64,000 nt of DNA from Neofusicoccum parvum (Eukaryota > Ascomycota > Dothideomycetes > Botryosphaeriales > Botryosphaeriaceae): contig CP087216.1 in the NCBI GenBank assembly GCA_020912385.1, forward strand, positions 1,240,001-1,304,000, written 5' to 3'. A model generated the notes under the pieces. That model saw only the letters and a list, made by a program, of their open reading frames with translations. It made no database searches and had not been told where the DNA came from. This document shows positions 34,735 through 44,948 of the stretch, piece after piece. A program made the position numbers and the translations under genes. How positions within the stretch are numbered: the stretch's first letter is position 1; every line of letters begins with the position of its first letter.

Positions 34735-36263
34735 ATGGCCGACAGCGCGACCCAGGTGCGCGTCCAGCTCACCACCCGCCATCCGGACATCGCCATTGCC
34801 CAGAGCCCCGGCGAGCTCCTGGTCTCGACATGTGAGCCCTCCAGCCGCGCATGTGAAGGCATACTGACGTTTGCTTGCTGCCAGCCCTGCGCCGCTATGC
34901 CCTGTCGACGCTGGTCAACGACCTGCTCGAGACCTCCCGGCCGATCCCCTTCGAGTTCCTCATCAATGGCCAGTTCCTGCGCTCCTCGATCGACGATTTC
35001 CTGACCGCGAACGGCATCTCCGCCGAAACCACCCTCACCGTTGAGTATGTGCGCGCTCTGGTCCCGCCGCTACACATCGCCTCCTTTGAGCATGACGACT
35101 GGGTTTCCGACGTGGACGTTCTGTCGGGGCACTCGCTCGCGGCGCAATGGAGCAAACAGGGCGTGGCCGAGGGCCAAGAGAGAATACTGTCGGCCTGCTA
35201 CGACGGCCTGTTGCGCGTGTGGGATCCCTCGACATCAGAAGTCGTAGCGACCTCTCCAGCTGCAGGCGGGCACACGTCCTACGTCACCTCAGCAAAATTC
35301 CTGTCTCCCACGAGCGTCGTCTCCGCAGGCGCCGACCGGACATTGCGCATCTGGACCTACGGCGAGGGCGACACAGACTCCCTCAACTCCTCTTCCTCTA
35401 TAACCCCAACTCTGGAACTCTACGGTCACAAGGCCAGCGTGGATAGCATCGCCGTCCACGCTCCCTCGTCTCGCATTCTCTCCGCCTCCGCCGACAACAC
35501 CGTTGGCGTCTGGAGCACAACATCCGCCAACGCCCCCGCCGCCCCCGTTAACCTCCTTGCTAGCGCCTCCGCGCATGCTAACAAACGTCGCAAGCTTGCC
35601 GCCAAAGAGTCAAAGCAGGCTCCCGGCAAACCCGCCGCCCAACGTGGTCCCCTCCAGCTCCTCACAGGCCACGCCGCCCCCGTCTCCGCTGCCATCTTCG
35701 CGCCCACAGATCCTACCGTTGCCTACTCGACTTCCTGGGACCACACACTGCGCACATGGGACCTACCAACGGGTACGTGCGTTGACACCCGCACAACGGC
35801 ACAGTCGTTGCTCGGTTTGTGCGCCCTACCGGAACTGCGCCTGCTAGCCGCCGGGACCAGCGCTCGCCACATTACCCTTTTTGACCCACGCGTCGATGCC
35901 CGTACTGTTGCAGCACTAACTCTGCGTGGCCACTCAAATGCCGTTGTTGCGCTGGCCCCGCGGCCCGGTGATGCATACGGTCTGGTCAGTGGCAGTCATG
36001 ACGGCACGTGCAGAATATGGGACGTCAGAAGCGTGAACGCGGGGGTCGAGACTGGTGGAGACGCAGGCGGTGGACAGGTGGGCGAGCCGGTTTATAGAAT
36101 CACGCGGGAGAGCGTGGACGGGGATAGCGAAAGAAAGGCTGGTGGGGATGGCGTCAAAGTATTTGGCGTTGCATGGGACAAGAATGTTGGCATTGTGAGT
36201 GGTAGTGAGGACAAGAGAGTGCAGGTCAACCGCGGAGAGGAGGTTGTTGGAGGAAGGGAGTAG
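34735..36263 (+). CDS. YTM1: WD40 ribosome-biogenesis protein Ytm1 (WDR12)
   Basis: 60S assembly factor of the Erb1-Nop7-Ytm1 (PeBoW) complex in the nucleolus. Exons 34735-34831 and 34885-36263; 491 residues. The N-terminus (VRVQLTTRHPDIAIAQSPGE to IPFEFLINGQFLRSSIDDFL) is the NLE ubiquitin-like domain, which in this family binds the MIDAS domain of the AAA ATPase Rea1. A WD40 beta-propeller follows with repeats ending in WD or WT, for example YDGLLRVWDPSTSEV, GADRTLRIWTYGEGD, TSWDHTLRTWDLPTG and GSHDGTCRIWDVRSV. A basic insert near residue 230-260 (ANKRRKLAAKESKQ) is usual. The protein ends at VGIVSGSEDKRVQVNRGE plus a few residues, as in the family. A 53-nt intron separates the first 32 residues. 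Confidence 0.95.
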
Positions 36264-37351
36264 TAGACGCATCCTTGCTTGGGATGCAAGGAAAACCTGC
36301 GGGCGTTTAAAGGGAGGGATAGTCAACTTTTATATGCATAGGTGGAAAAAATGGCTGGCCTCGGGGAAAATGAAGCAATTTTCACGTTCGAACCTGGAGA
36401 CGCGCGGAAGATATCTGTGTCTCCACTGGCGATCCATTTCTAGTGTGATCCAGTGTGGAAGTGGAAAGACAACGCACGTACGACCGACAAAGTTCTCCGA
36501 GAAAAAAAAGGAAAAGAAAAGGAATGAATCGGGGCTGCCGCAGCCCCTATAAATCACCGCTCCGGATGGGTTTCTGCCTCCAGATAGTGATGGTAGTCAG
36601 GTGGGAGAATTGTATTAACTGCAACTCTTCCAGCATCTTTCTAACTGCTCCATAGACATCGACCCCAATGGTGTGCGGAACAGATCAGCACCCTTGGGTG
36701 GAAACTCCATTCATGGGTTGGACTTATGTACACCTTGGAACTTCAGAATGGAAGATGAGCCTCGCGCGCCATAATGAATGTTCCCACTTCACCTTCCGGA
36801 GAAATTGCGCACAAGCCCGCAAGCCCGTCTCATTGCCACGCCTGACGACCGTTTAAGGGTAGAAGGAATTGTGGTATCGCAAACAAGAAAATAAGCCGCG
36901 TCGTTCAAACTTCTTCTGAGATCATGCATGTGAGATTCAAACGATTTCTAGAGTTTAGAATCATGTTGATCCATGAAATTTGGTGCCTATCGGGTATAAA
37001 TTTTTGAGCACCTTCTATGCCAGTAGTTCCGCTCCATCAGGCTCGTCCAAATCCATATCTCATCTTGATGAGCAAGCCTGTCCTGCGCTGCACTCAGCAG
37101 TAGTTCCATTGTGCATACCTTGAAAACTACCCCAGATGAGTACCTGCATCGCAAACGCCAAAAGATCATGCACCACTTCCAGGACGGTCCTCATCACGGC
37201 TGGCAAAGTCAGCCTCGTGAAGCTACAAGTGCCGGTCCGTCGGAAGTGCGTAACCCCTTTATCCCGTAATGCTCATCGGCTCTTTCTCTTTTATCTTCCC
37301 CCCGCCCCTAGGCTAAGCCACTGGCCGCTTGCTGGCTGTCTTTGTTTACCC
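36264..37351. other. Convergent intergenic region
   Basis: Between the 3' ends of YTM1 (plus) and TRM112 (minus). More AT-rich than its surroundings, with a homopurine run at 36,501-36,530. No gene or RNA recognised. Confidence 0.5.
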
Positions 37352-37828
37352 TCAGACCAGATGACTCGGCAGCAGAAAGTTGGCAATGCCCTCCTTGACC
37401 GCGTACTCATGCCCGCAGTTCGCGCACACTAACTTCCCTGAAGATATCGTGGTCTCGAGCAGCAGGGTGTGTAGGTCCTTCAGCGTCTGATTCGGCTCCT
37501 CGACCTCCTCCGCCGCGTTCGCCGTTGCGATACCAAGGGCTTCCGGTTCGGGCGCTGTCTCCGGGAGGGTGGGAAGGCCGAGCTGCATTTCGTCGGTCAG
37601 TCAACCGGTTTCTTTTCGTGTTGTCGGGGGCTGGCTGTGTACCTCGGAGGCAAGCGTCCTCAGAGCCTCCCACTCCAGGCGCGGCAGTATGTTGCGGATA
37701 AACGGCGGGTTCAAGTCGGTCTCAACGACCTCGAGCTCCGCGTCGCGCGGGTGGAGCGGAAAGGCGGCGGGACTGGACTTGCAGGCCTTGCGTGCGCAGG
37801 TGAGAAAGTTGAGGGTAAGGAGCTTCAT
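37352..37828 (-). CDS. TRM112: Trm112, activator subunit of methyltransferases
   Basis: Small zinc-binding partner that stabilises and activates Trm9, Trm11, Mtq2 and Bud23, thereby serving tRNA, eRF1 and 18S rRNA methylation. Exons 37828-37643 and 37582-37352, intron 60 nt; 138 residues. The N-terminus MKLLTLNFLTCARKACKSSP carries the first two Cys ligands (C-x4-C). A FPLHPRDAELEVVETDLNPP block follows, then FIRNILPRLEWEALRTLASE. The C-terminus has the second zinc pair in KLVCANCGHEYAVKEGIANF and ends LLPSHLV. Length and both half-zinc sites match the family. Confidence 0.95.
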
Positions 37829-38425
37829 GATGGTGTCGACCTTGGTGGGGCGGGGTTTGCGACGACGACGAAGGGCGGCGAGCGGATTCTGGTGCTCGCG
37901 AGAGCGGGAGAGTGCGCTTGCGCAATGCAAAGACGGTGTCGAGGCTGGCTTGAGCGCTGGGGTGTCTTCGTCGGCGGGAGGGTGAGGGTGGGAGCTGGGA
38001 GGGAGTAGGAGTCGCGAGATGATCGGCGGACGTGCTCTGGGAAATTTTTGGCCGCCGCGAGTCAGCGCGCGGCTCTGAATTAAGCTTATTCCCCCGCATC
38101 GCGCCAATGCTTGTTCGAGCCTGTTCGGCTCGCTATCTACAACGACGATCGTTTTGTGTTCGTTTGCCAATAGCTCCAATGAATGGCGGAGAGGGTTCTA
38201 TTTGTTGCTGGCCTCCGCATGCCAGCTGCCTCGAATACCGCTCGCCGAGCGCAGCTTGAATAAGCTGGAAGGGATTTTGAGCCAGTGAGGCGAAGGGTAT
38301 CGTTATTCTCCAAGCAAGACGCCAAAACGCCAACGCATATGGCCCCCCCGGCGTGTGTTCAAGCTTCCCGTGAGGAGAGGGAAAAGCTCGAGAGTTTCCG
38401 GTGCTGGACTTTTCAAAACACACAA
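37829..38425. other. Intergenic
   Basis: Holds the TRM112 promoter and the 3' end of the Rad60-type gene, both minus strand. The frame that reads into TRM112 from 38179 stays open only because the region is GC-rich. No separate gene. Confidence 0.45.
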
Positions 38426-39881
38426 CTAATCAAAATGCATCTCCAGTGCATCTCCGTCCTCGAAGTCGTCAAGATCTGCCATCGTCCCGGTGGGATCCAG
38501 GCGCTCGCCGTCAAATAGAAGATACGGCCGCTTATCTGCAGAGAGCTTTAGCTTAAGCATGGACGATCCCGTAAGCTTCTCGAAGGTAGTTTCCTACGAC
38601 AAAATCAGTGTGATCCAATACAAAGCCAGACAACCAAGCACTGTCGAAGGCGTACCGGACCGCAGGTGAACTTAGCATCGCCGAAGTCCTTCGTCTTGAT
38701 GATGATCTTGATCCTCTTCGGCTCCGGCTCCGGCTCCGGCGCAGATTCCACTTCACGCTGTCGCTTCATTTCCCTCATGTCCTCGTTATAAATGTCCAAT
38801 GTCACCGCTTCTACGGTGATTCTCCCGTCGTTCTCATCCCATTCACGATTGTCTTTCATGTACACGTTGCCGAAGCCATCAGCGACCAGTCCTAAACTCG
38901 TGCAAGTCGCGACGTCGAACAGTCTCCGGCCTTTGAACGTGAAGAATACCGAGTCGGTCATTTCTTCGTTAAAGCCTTGCCTCTTGCACCAAGCCTCCCT
39001 CACTTCCTGTAGACGTTGTCTGAGCCTGCGGGTTACTATGAGTGGCTTTGTGTCGGGTATCCGAGAAGTGATGAATATCTGAACCGGCGGATCTGGTGGG
39101 GCGGGAGAAAGCGGCGTGCTGCCGCATCTTGCAATCCCCGGGCTTGAGCCTTGCTGGTCTGGTGGACTCGCATGTGACACGTGTTGTTCTCTTGCCAGCC
39201 TCTGCTTGCGCCGTGTTTCCAGTATGATTTCCCGGATCTCAGGGTCGGATTCGTCAACGTCGTCATCGAGATCAGTCGACGTGGTCTGTGTTGGCCGATA
39301 TGTGGCTTCGGTGACCGGCGGCGAGACTCCAGACTCAGAATCGCTGTCATCAAGATCAATTACCACAGCCGCTTTGGGTTGAGGCTGGCGCGCTTTCGCG
39401 GCGGCCTCGTAGCGCGAGGACAACGAGGTGGTGTCGGGCCTGTGGGGTGGCGAAGGCGACAGATGCACGGGCGAAGCTTTCTCCACCGGCGTGCTGCTTC
39501 TGCGTCTACAATATCCATCAGTTCCCGTATACCACAATTTTTGGCTTATCCGTACTCCTTGCGATCGTCCCGTCCTGCTGGCGCCGAATCCTCGCCGCTG
39601 CTGTGGTGATCCTCATCGCGGACGACCTTCCGCCGCTTGCCCTGTCTAGCTGCTCCCAGCTCCTTCCTCCTGGCCTGTTCCTCCTGCTCCTGTAGCTTCT
39701 TCTTCCTAGCGCGCTCTTGCTCCTCCATGATGGCAGAGAACGTCTGCCTCGAGCCGTCAAACATGGCTGTGGGATCGTCGTCGTCGGCATTATCGAGCTT
39801 TTGCTTCCAAGACGGCTTTTTGAAGAATGAGCGCTTCTGCTTTGGTGGGGCGCCGCTGGCGGCCGAAGCGCTGTCGGCCAT
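38426..39881 (-). CDS. Rad60/Esc2-type SUMO-like domain protein
   Basis: Genome-stability factor of the RENi family (Rad60, Esc2, NIP45), which mimics SUMO and works with SUMO pathway enzymes. Exons 39881-39556, 39505-38656 and 38593-38426; 447 residues. The N-terminus is charged and disordered. A strong SUMO-interacting motif lies near residue ~155 (AAVVIDLDDSDSES), followed by an acidic patch. SUMO-like domain 1 is at ~250-350 (VQIFITSRIPDTKPLIVTRR ... DSVFFTFKGRRLFD). SUMO-like domain 2 is at ~373-447 (RIKIIIKTK ... LFDGERLDPTGTMADLDDFE), ending DGDALEMHFD with no Gly-Gly, so it cannot be conjugated. That C-terminal ending is typical of Rad60-SLD, which binds Ubc9. Introns are 50 and 62 nt. 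Confidence 0.88.
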
Positions 39882-40234
39882 GGCCAGGCAGTCACAGACA
39901 GTGCTGTCCGACGGTTCGTGGTGGGGTATGCTGGCGGTGAGGATCAGAGCGGATGGCGACGCGGTCAGTCGTTCTGCCAGTTGGAGGTAGGGCGCGGGCG
40001 CAGTGAGCCGGCGCTACTGGTTGCGTTTTGCGAGAGAAGTGGTGGAGAAGAGAGGCAGGCTGGCGGATCGAGTGCAGCGGAGCTGGAAAGTTGTCGGCGT
40101 TTCCGCGCCGCCAAACGCCGACGCGCCGCGCAGTCCCGTGAGCGCCCGAAGGCACTTCATCTCTCGTCGCGCCAATCCTCCCTGCCATATAACACCCGAA
40201 CATCGCTCACTCGCCTTGCAACTGAAGAGCAATC
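39882..40234. promoter_or_regulatory. Divergent promoter, Rad60-type gene and LSM6
   Basis: 353 bases between divergent starts. On the LSM6 side a CCAAT lies at 40172-40176 and an ATATAA at 40187-40192, 43 bases before the LSM6 ATG. That would give a very short leader if the TATA-like element is used. Motif evidence only. Confidence 0.45.
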
Positions 40235-40595
40235 ATGGAGAACGGTGCCAGCGACGCGAAAGACCCCTCCGGCTTCCTCAGTGAGATCATCGGCGCCCCA
40301 GTCACGGTCAAGCTCAACTCCGGCGTCGTCTACAAGGGTACGCCCATCCGCTGTGGCGGTTCGCCAATGTTTGCGAATGCTCGCGCTGATGCAAGGGACA
40401 GGCGAGCTCCAGTCCGTTGATGGCTACATGAACATTGCGCTCGAGCAGACCAAGGAGTACGTCGGGGGAAAGCTGCGAAGGAACTACGGCGACGCCTTTG
40501 TGAGAGGCAACAACGGTATGGTGTCCCGCATTTCCGCCCATCCAACCTGGCCGTGCTAAACCATCGCAGTCATGTACATCTCTGCCGATCACTGA
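40235..40595 (+). CDS. LSM6: U6 snRNA-associated Sm-like protein LSm6
   Basis: Subunit of the heptameric LSm2-8 ring on U6 snRNA and the LSm1-7 ring in mRNA decay. Exons 40235-40337, 40402-40515 and 40570-40595; 80 residues, the standard LSm6 length. The Sm1 motif spans intron 1: PVTVKLNSGVVYKG then ELQSVDGYMNIAL. The Sm2 motif spans intron 2: YGDAFVRGNN then VMYISADH, ending the protein. The link sequence EQTKEYVGGKLRRNYGDAFV is characteristic of LSm6. Introns are 64 and 54 nt. Confidence 0.96.
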
Positions 40596-40634
40596 GCTTA
40601 TGAGAAGTCAAGAGCTAGGTAGAGCAGGAGGCAA

Positions 40635-40640
40635 AATAAA
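40635..40640 (+). terminator. Candidate polyadenylation signal of LSM6
   Basis: AATAAA 40 bases after the LSM6 stop codon. Confidence 0.35.
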
Positions 40641-41126
40641 CGGAAAAAGCCTTGATAGCTGGGCTACACGTCAAAACTCAACCGGCACGCCATTCATATA
40701 CTTGTGAAGGACGGCTTGAAAGCCCCCGTTTTTGCTTAACAGATTCGCCAGGAACGGCAGCCGTGGCATCTCACTGACATCACGGGGCTTCAACGGGACG
40801 CCGAACCAAACTTGGGAGAACAAAACATGAGAGAATCTATACTTTACTGAAGATTAAGTGGTATGCACAAGAATTGGCCTGGGTCACGCTCTGATTTTTC
40901 CAGTACGTCCACAGATACTTCTCACGCGGTGATTCTCTAGCCTTGGATCCGATGTCTCACACAACAGAGACATGGCGCTGCCAGTGTTACCTTTGACGGA
41001 TCGGATAAATGCCCGGATGCTGCCGAACGAGAACATCACTCTGTACGCTCGTGAAGAAAAGCAATACGATGGGCTAAGGTGGCTGCATGAGTGTAAGTAG
41101 GTCACAAGAGCCTGCCCGCCCACGTG

Positions 41127-41140
41127 CCCCCCCCCCCCCC
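41127..41140. repeat. Homopolymeric C14 tract
   Basis: Fourteen consecutive C followed by TCCCCTCC. A mononucleotide run in non-coding DNA; its length may also be an assembly uncertainty. Confidence 0.85.
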
Positions 41141-43280
41141 TCCCCTCCAACGCCAAACAAACCAGAGGTAGAAGAGTCTGCAGCCGGCTAAATTTCTGGC
41201 CATATATGAACATCTTATCTCAGCCGGCCGTCACAACCATTTCGAGGTCCTCGTCGGATTGCGACTGACTTCACTTGAGGATTTCAATCGAAACGTTTGC
41301 AGGCTACGGTCTGGTATAGTCTCCGGGTCTACTCCACTAATCGGTAGCCAAGTCCATTTCGCTGCTTCGCATATGACTCTTCGGGCGCAAGTTATATAAC
41401 GACATTGAATACAATGGCATTGTAAGCTTCCGGTCCCAGTGACTTCTTTGCATCTATAAACCCTGAACCTTTTGATGATGGAATACTTTACTTTCAAGAC
41501 AACCGATCAAGTCTTGCGCCATGCCCTTGTATTAGTACAACATTTATGGATGTTTAAGCATCTTCTGCTTTCCTCGCAGGGGAACAGTTAGCACACGGAC
41601 TCATTCGAGCGTGCGTGCATCTATAAGTGGATTGAATGAAAGCTGTAAAACTGCGGCATTTGCTTTCGCTTCATCTCAGCCTTTATGTGTTCAAGTCAGG
41701 TAATAGTACATGTCCAGAAAAAGCTGTTGGCTTCGGAGCTATCGTTGCCTGGAAAGTCTGTCACAGAAAGTCTGTACCTTACTGTTCTACCATGGCCCAT
41801 TTGACACAGGATCACAGTTGGTCGTTTGAGGCTCTATACCATGAAATTTGGGAGGGTAGGACGAATACTGCTTGACGCTCGTGGGCGTAAGTCTACGCCG
41901 ACACCGTCGTTCGAATTGCGCATCAGCGAGGAGCAATGTGCGAGCCACGATATCCCGTTTATTTCCGGTCCTCCTACGCAGAATGAACCCCTCCGAGCGT
42001 ACCACAGCCGCATTCGAGTCACCTATCACGTCAAGTGGGGTGACTTCTGGTCTCGTACAGCCTCACATAGCAGCAGTTCCGGACCCGAAAGAGTGGCAAT
42101 AATCCTTGGCTGCCATGCTGTATCTAGCTCTCTGGAGCCGGAGATCCCGTGCTGCATCGTCGGACTTTTCTCACAGTGGTAATGCCAAGAGCTGTCAAGG
42201 AGGGGCGGGGCGGGATTCCGAACACCTGATTCTTGGCTTTAGACACTTCCGATGTAACAGTGCAAAGTGTGCTGTTCAAGTTCCCGGAGATTGATCAAGA
42301 AATTAGATCGCCGTAGAGGTGTTTAAGAGAATGCAGCTGCCGGTGTGTCTTTGAGATAGACCTTGAAGCCAGCGGAACGGCATGTAGTGAACGGCATAGC
42401 ATGGTAGCTGACAAAAAGAGATGTGTGGACAGCCGCTTCCGAGTCGTGCTGTACCCAAAAACAGCGGGCCTTGGCAAGCTGCATCATTGCAATCGTCAGT
42501 GCCAAAATCAAGCAAGCTCGCCAACCTGCAGTGATCACGAGCAAGTAGTGCAGATGTCCATTCTTCGCCTGTCATTCAGCCAGTCAGCCATCAGCTGGTG
42601 GGCACGAGTCTGTTTCAAACATGACAATCTTCTCCTTACCGGAAGCTGCAAGCTGGAAAGCTACGAGGCGGCTCCCATGCCACAGCATGATTACATGCAG
42701 TAGTGGGGATAGATCCCGACGAATGCAAACAAATGTGTCGATGTACCGTCGATCTGAGCTCCGGAATCGATGCCATTAGCAGCGGGGTAGCACGGAGAGC
42801 ATGCTGTAGAGCCACACGAGACGGTCTAGTCCTAGGACGGCACATAGCTGAACAAGCTTTTCCGTAAGCAGCTGAAGACATGCTGGCAGTGGACTGAGAG
42901 GGCCTGAGGCGACGCTTCAGTGGTGCCGCTCGGCACAACATGGAACAATGCAGAAAACGGCAAGAAGCCGGGGGATGGCGAGCAACGACTCCGTCCGAAG
43001 CCCGGTGGTAGGCTTAGCGTGACCCGGGAAAGTGCCCGCCACGCGAGGCGGGACTGCCCCGCCTGTTGGAGACACAGCTGCATCAGGCGACAGAACGGAT
43101 CACAGAGACGAGCATGGTTTCTCCACGCCGTAACGTGGAGATCGGCAATCTAGGCCTGAGCGGCATCGTGCAGGGCGGGCGACTACGATCAAGCAGCCGG
43201 CACACGGCAAGGCAGTCTGTGGGGGGCCGCGCTGTCCAGTCGGAATCGAGGCGTCGTGAGCGTGGAGGGTGGTTGCCAGA

Positions 43281-43318
43281 CCAATACGGAACAGATGACG
43301 CGGCCGCGAAGATATAAG
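43281..43318 (+). promoter_or_regulatory. CCAAT plus TATAAG candidate core promoter
   Basis: CCAAT at 43281-43285 and TATAAG at 43313-43318, on the plus strand. The nearest credible plus-strand start is at 44949, so use of this promoter would mean a 1.6 kb leader, perhaps with introns. Motif evidence only. Confidence 0.25.
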
Positions 43319-44948
43319 AGGCTCGCCGACAGCCAGCTTGGACAGAAGCGTGAGAGACACGGCAGCGCGACAGCAGCAGCGGACGACAGCGAGACAGCAG
43401 ACATGCGGTGAGGGTGGAGGGAGGGGTCCCGGCGCAGTCCCGAACGAAAACGGCACAACGGCGAACAATGGAGGCGAGAAGAAAGGCCTTGTTGACCATT
43501 CCAACGGCAGCGGACGGGTTGTCACGTGCTGGCGTCCTCGGCGCTCAGCCGTCCAATCTCCGCGGGCGCCTGTGGCTTGGTGGCAGCGGGCGAGGGAGGC
43601 TGGGAGGCGTGGGCGGCGCGGCACCGGCGTAAGCGAGCGTGCTGGCGGGCTGTCTGGCTGCTTGCGAGAGGGTGGTGAGGGCGGCCGTCCTTAGGCGGCC
43701 GTTTGCAGAAAAGCGGAGGCTAACAGCGCGGGCCTGAGTCGCGGCGTGGCAGGCAGGCCGGGCGCTGCTCGCCTGGCGACTCCTGGGCGCTGGCTCTCGG
43801 GTGCAACGATGCCCGCGGCCAGCCCACGGCCTGTCGCGCGGCCGGCGCCACCGAGCTGGGGCGGCTGCGGTCTGCGGTCTGCGGTCGCACGGCGCGAGGG
43901 GCATGTGGAGGCATCGTCGCTTTTTCGTGTGCAAGTGGCCGCGCGCGGCGGCTCTCGCGCGGGCTGGGGCGCGGCGGGCAGCGAAGGCCACCCTGGCGCG
44001 GGAGGCGGAGCTGTGGCGCCTGCGTCCAGCTGCAACGCCGGGCGCGGGCGACGAGAGTGGTCGAGCGGGTGCTTGGATCGACGGCGGCCGCTGCACATCC
44101 ACCGCTAGGCCGCGATCTGACTTCTAATAATGAACGGCTGAATGATCCCTGACGCTGGCCACTTTATGCTCCTCGTTCCTTAGGCTGCTTACCTAGCGTT
44201 GCCGGCCTCGTATTAGGGTACATGACGCCGGCGCACTCCTGACCCGGCACCGCGACACCTGCGAGTCTGCATCTCGCTCGAACGCTCTCCGCATCCGTCT
44301 GTCGTCTCTCGTTCAGGGCCTGTCCCCTAATTCGCAGTGTCCGGACGCCCAACGTCCGCATCAAAGGTGAGCCAGCTCTCTGCGTTCCTCCACCCAACGC
44401 CCGCCCTGGGACGACAAGCGCCGCCACGCCCGCCCACAACAACCCGCCCAGTCGCTCCACCCAAACCCTCCCGACCTCCCGTCCAACACCCGCCAACCCG
44501 CCTGTCTGCCATCTTCCTGGGCCTGCTGCTGCCAGCGTCGCTCCGTCCCTGCCCGGCACCACCGAGACGCGAGCCCGGACCCTCGTCGCCCCCCTCTTAG
44601 GTCGTCGCCGCAGCCGCTGCGCGCTCACCCACGCCGCGATTGGACCGCCGGACGTTGCCAGCAGCCTCGAGCAGCCTCGAATCCCATTGCTAACCGTCGC
44701 GTCGCCCGCAGAGCTTCGACACCACTCGTTTCACCTCGCGCGACGCTTCACCGCTGCCCGGCTTGTTGCTGCCGCCGAGTCGCCTGCCTGGAGCTCGCAT
44801 ACGTCACCCTATCTTCAGCCTAATACTTGCCGCCCTTCGATCGATGCGCATTTGAGCAGCCTGAACGCGTAGCATCTCATCGGCTCGGGCTCGCTGCCGC
44901 TGCTGGCCGGTCGTTACACCCACCCGCGTACACTCGCTCCCAGTCACG

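Larger units (their letters stand above)
40596..44948. other. Longest gene-poor interval, with a GC-rich right half
   Basis: 4.35 kb. An AATAAA at 40635-40640 may be the LSM6 poly(A) signal. A C14 run is at 41127-41140. From 40.7 to 42.9 kb I see no gene. From 43.0 kb the DNA is GC-rich and all frames stay open. A CCAAT (43281-43285) and TATAAG (43313-43318) pair may start a long leader for the 44949 gene. Frames such as 41826-42182 and 43338-43694 have no recognisable product. Confidence 0.4.

Noticed and set aside
36381..36400. tRNA B-box-like GTTCGAACC
   Set aside because: Flanking bases do not form the T-arm stem, and no A-box or acceptor stem is present.
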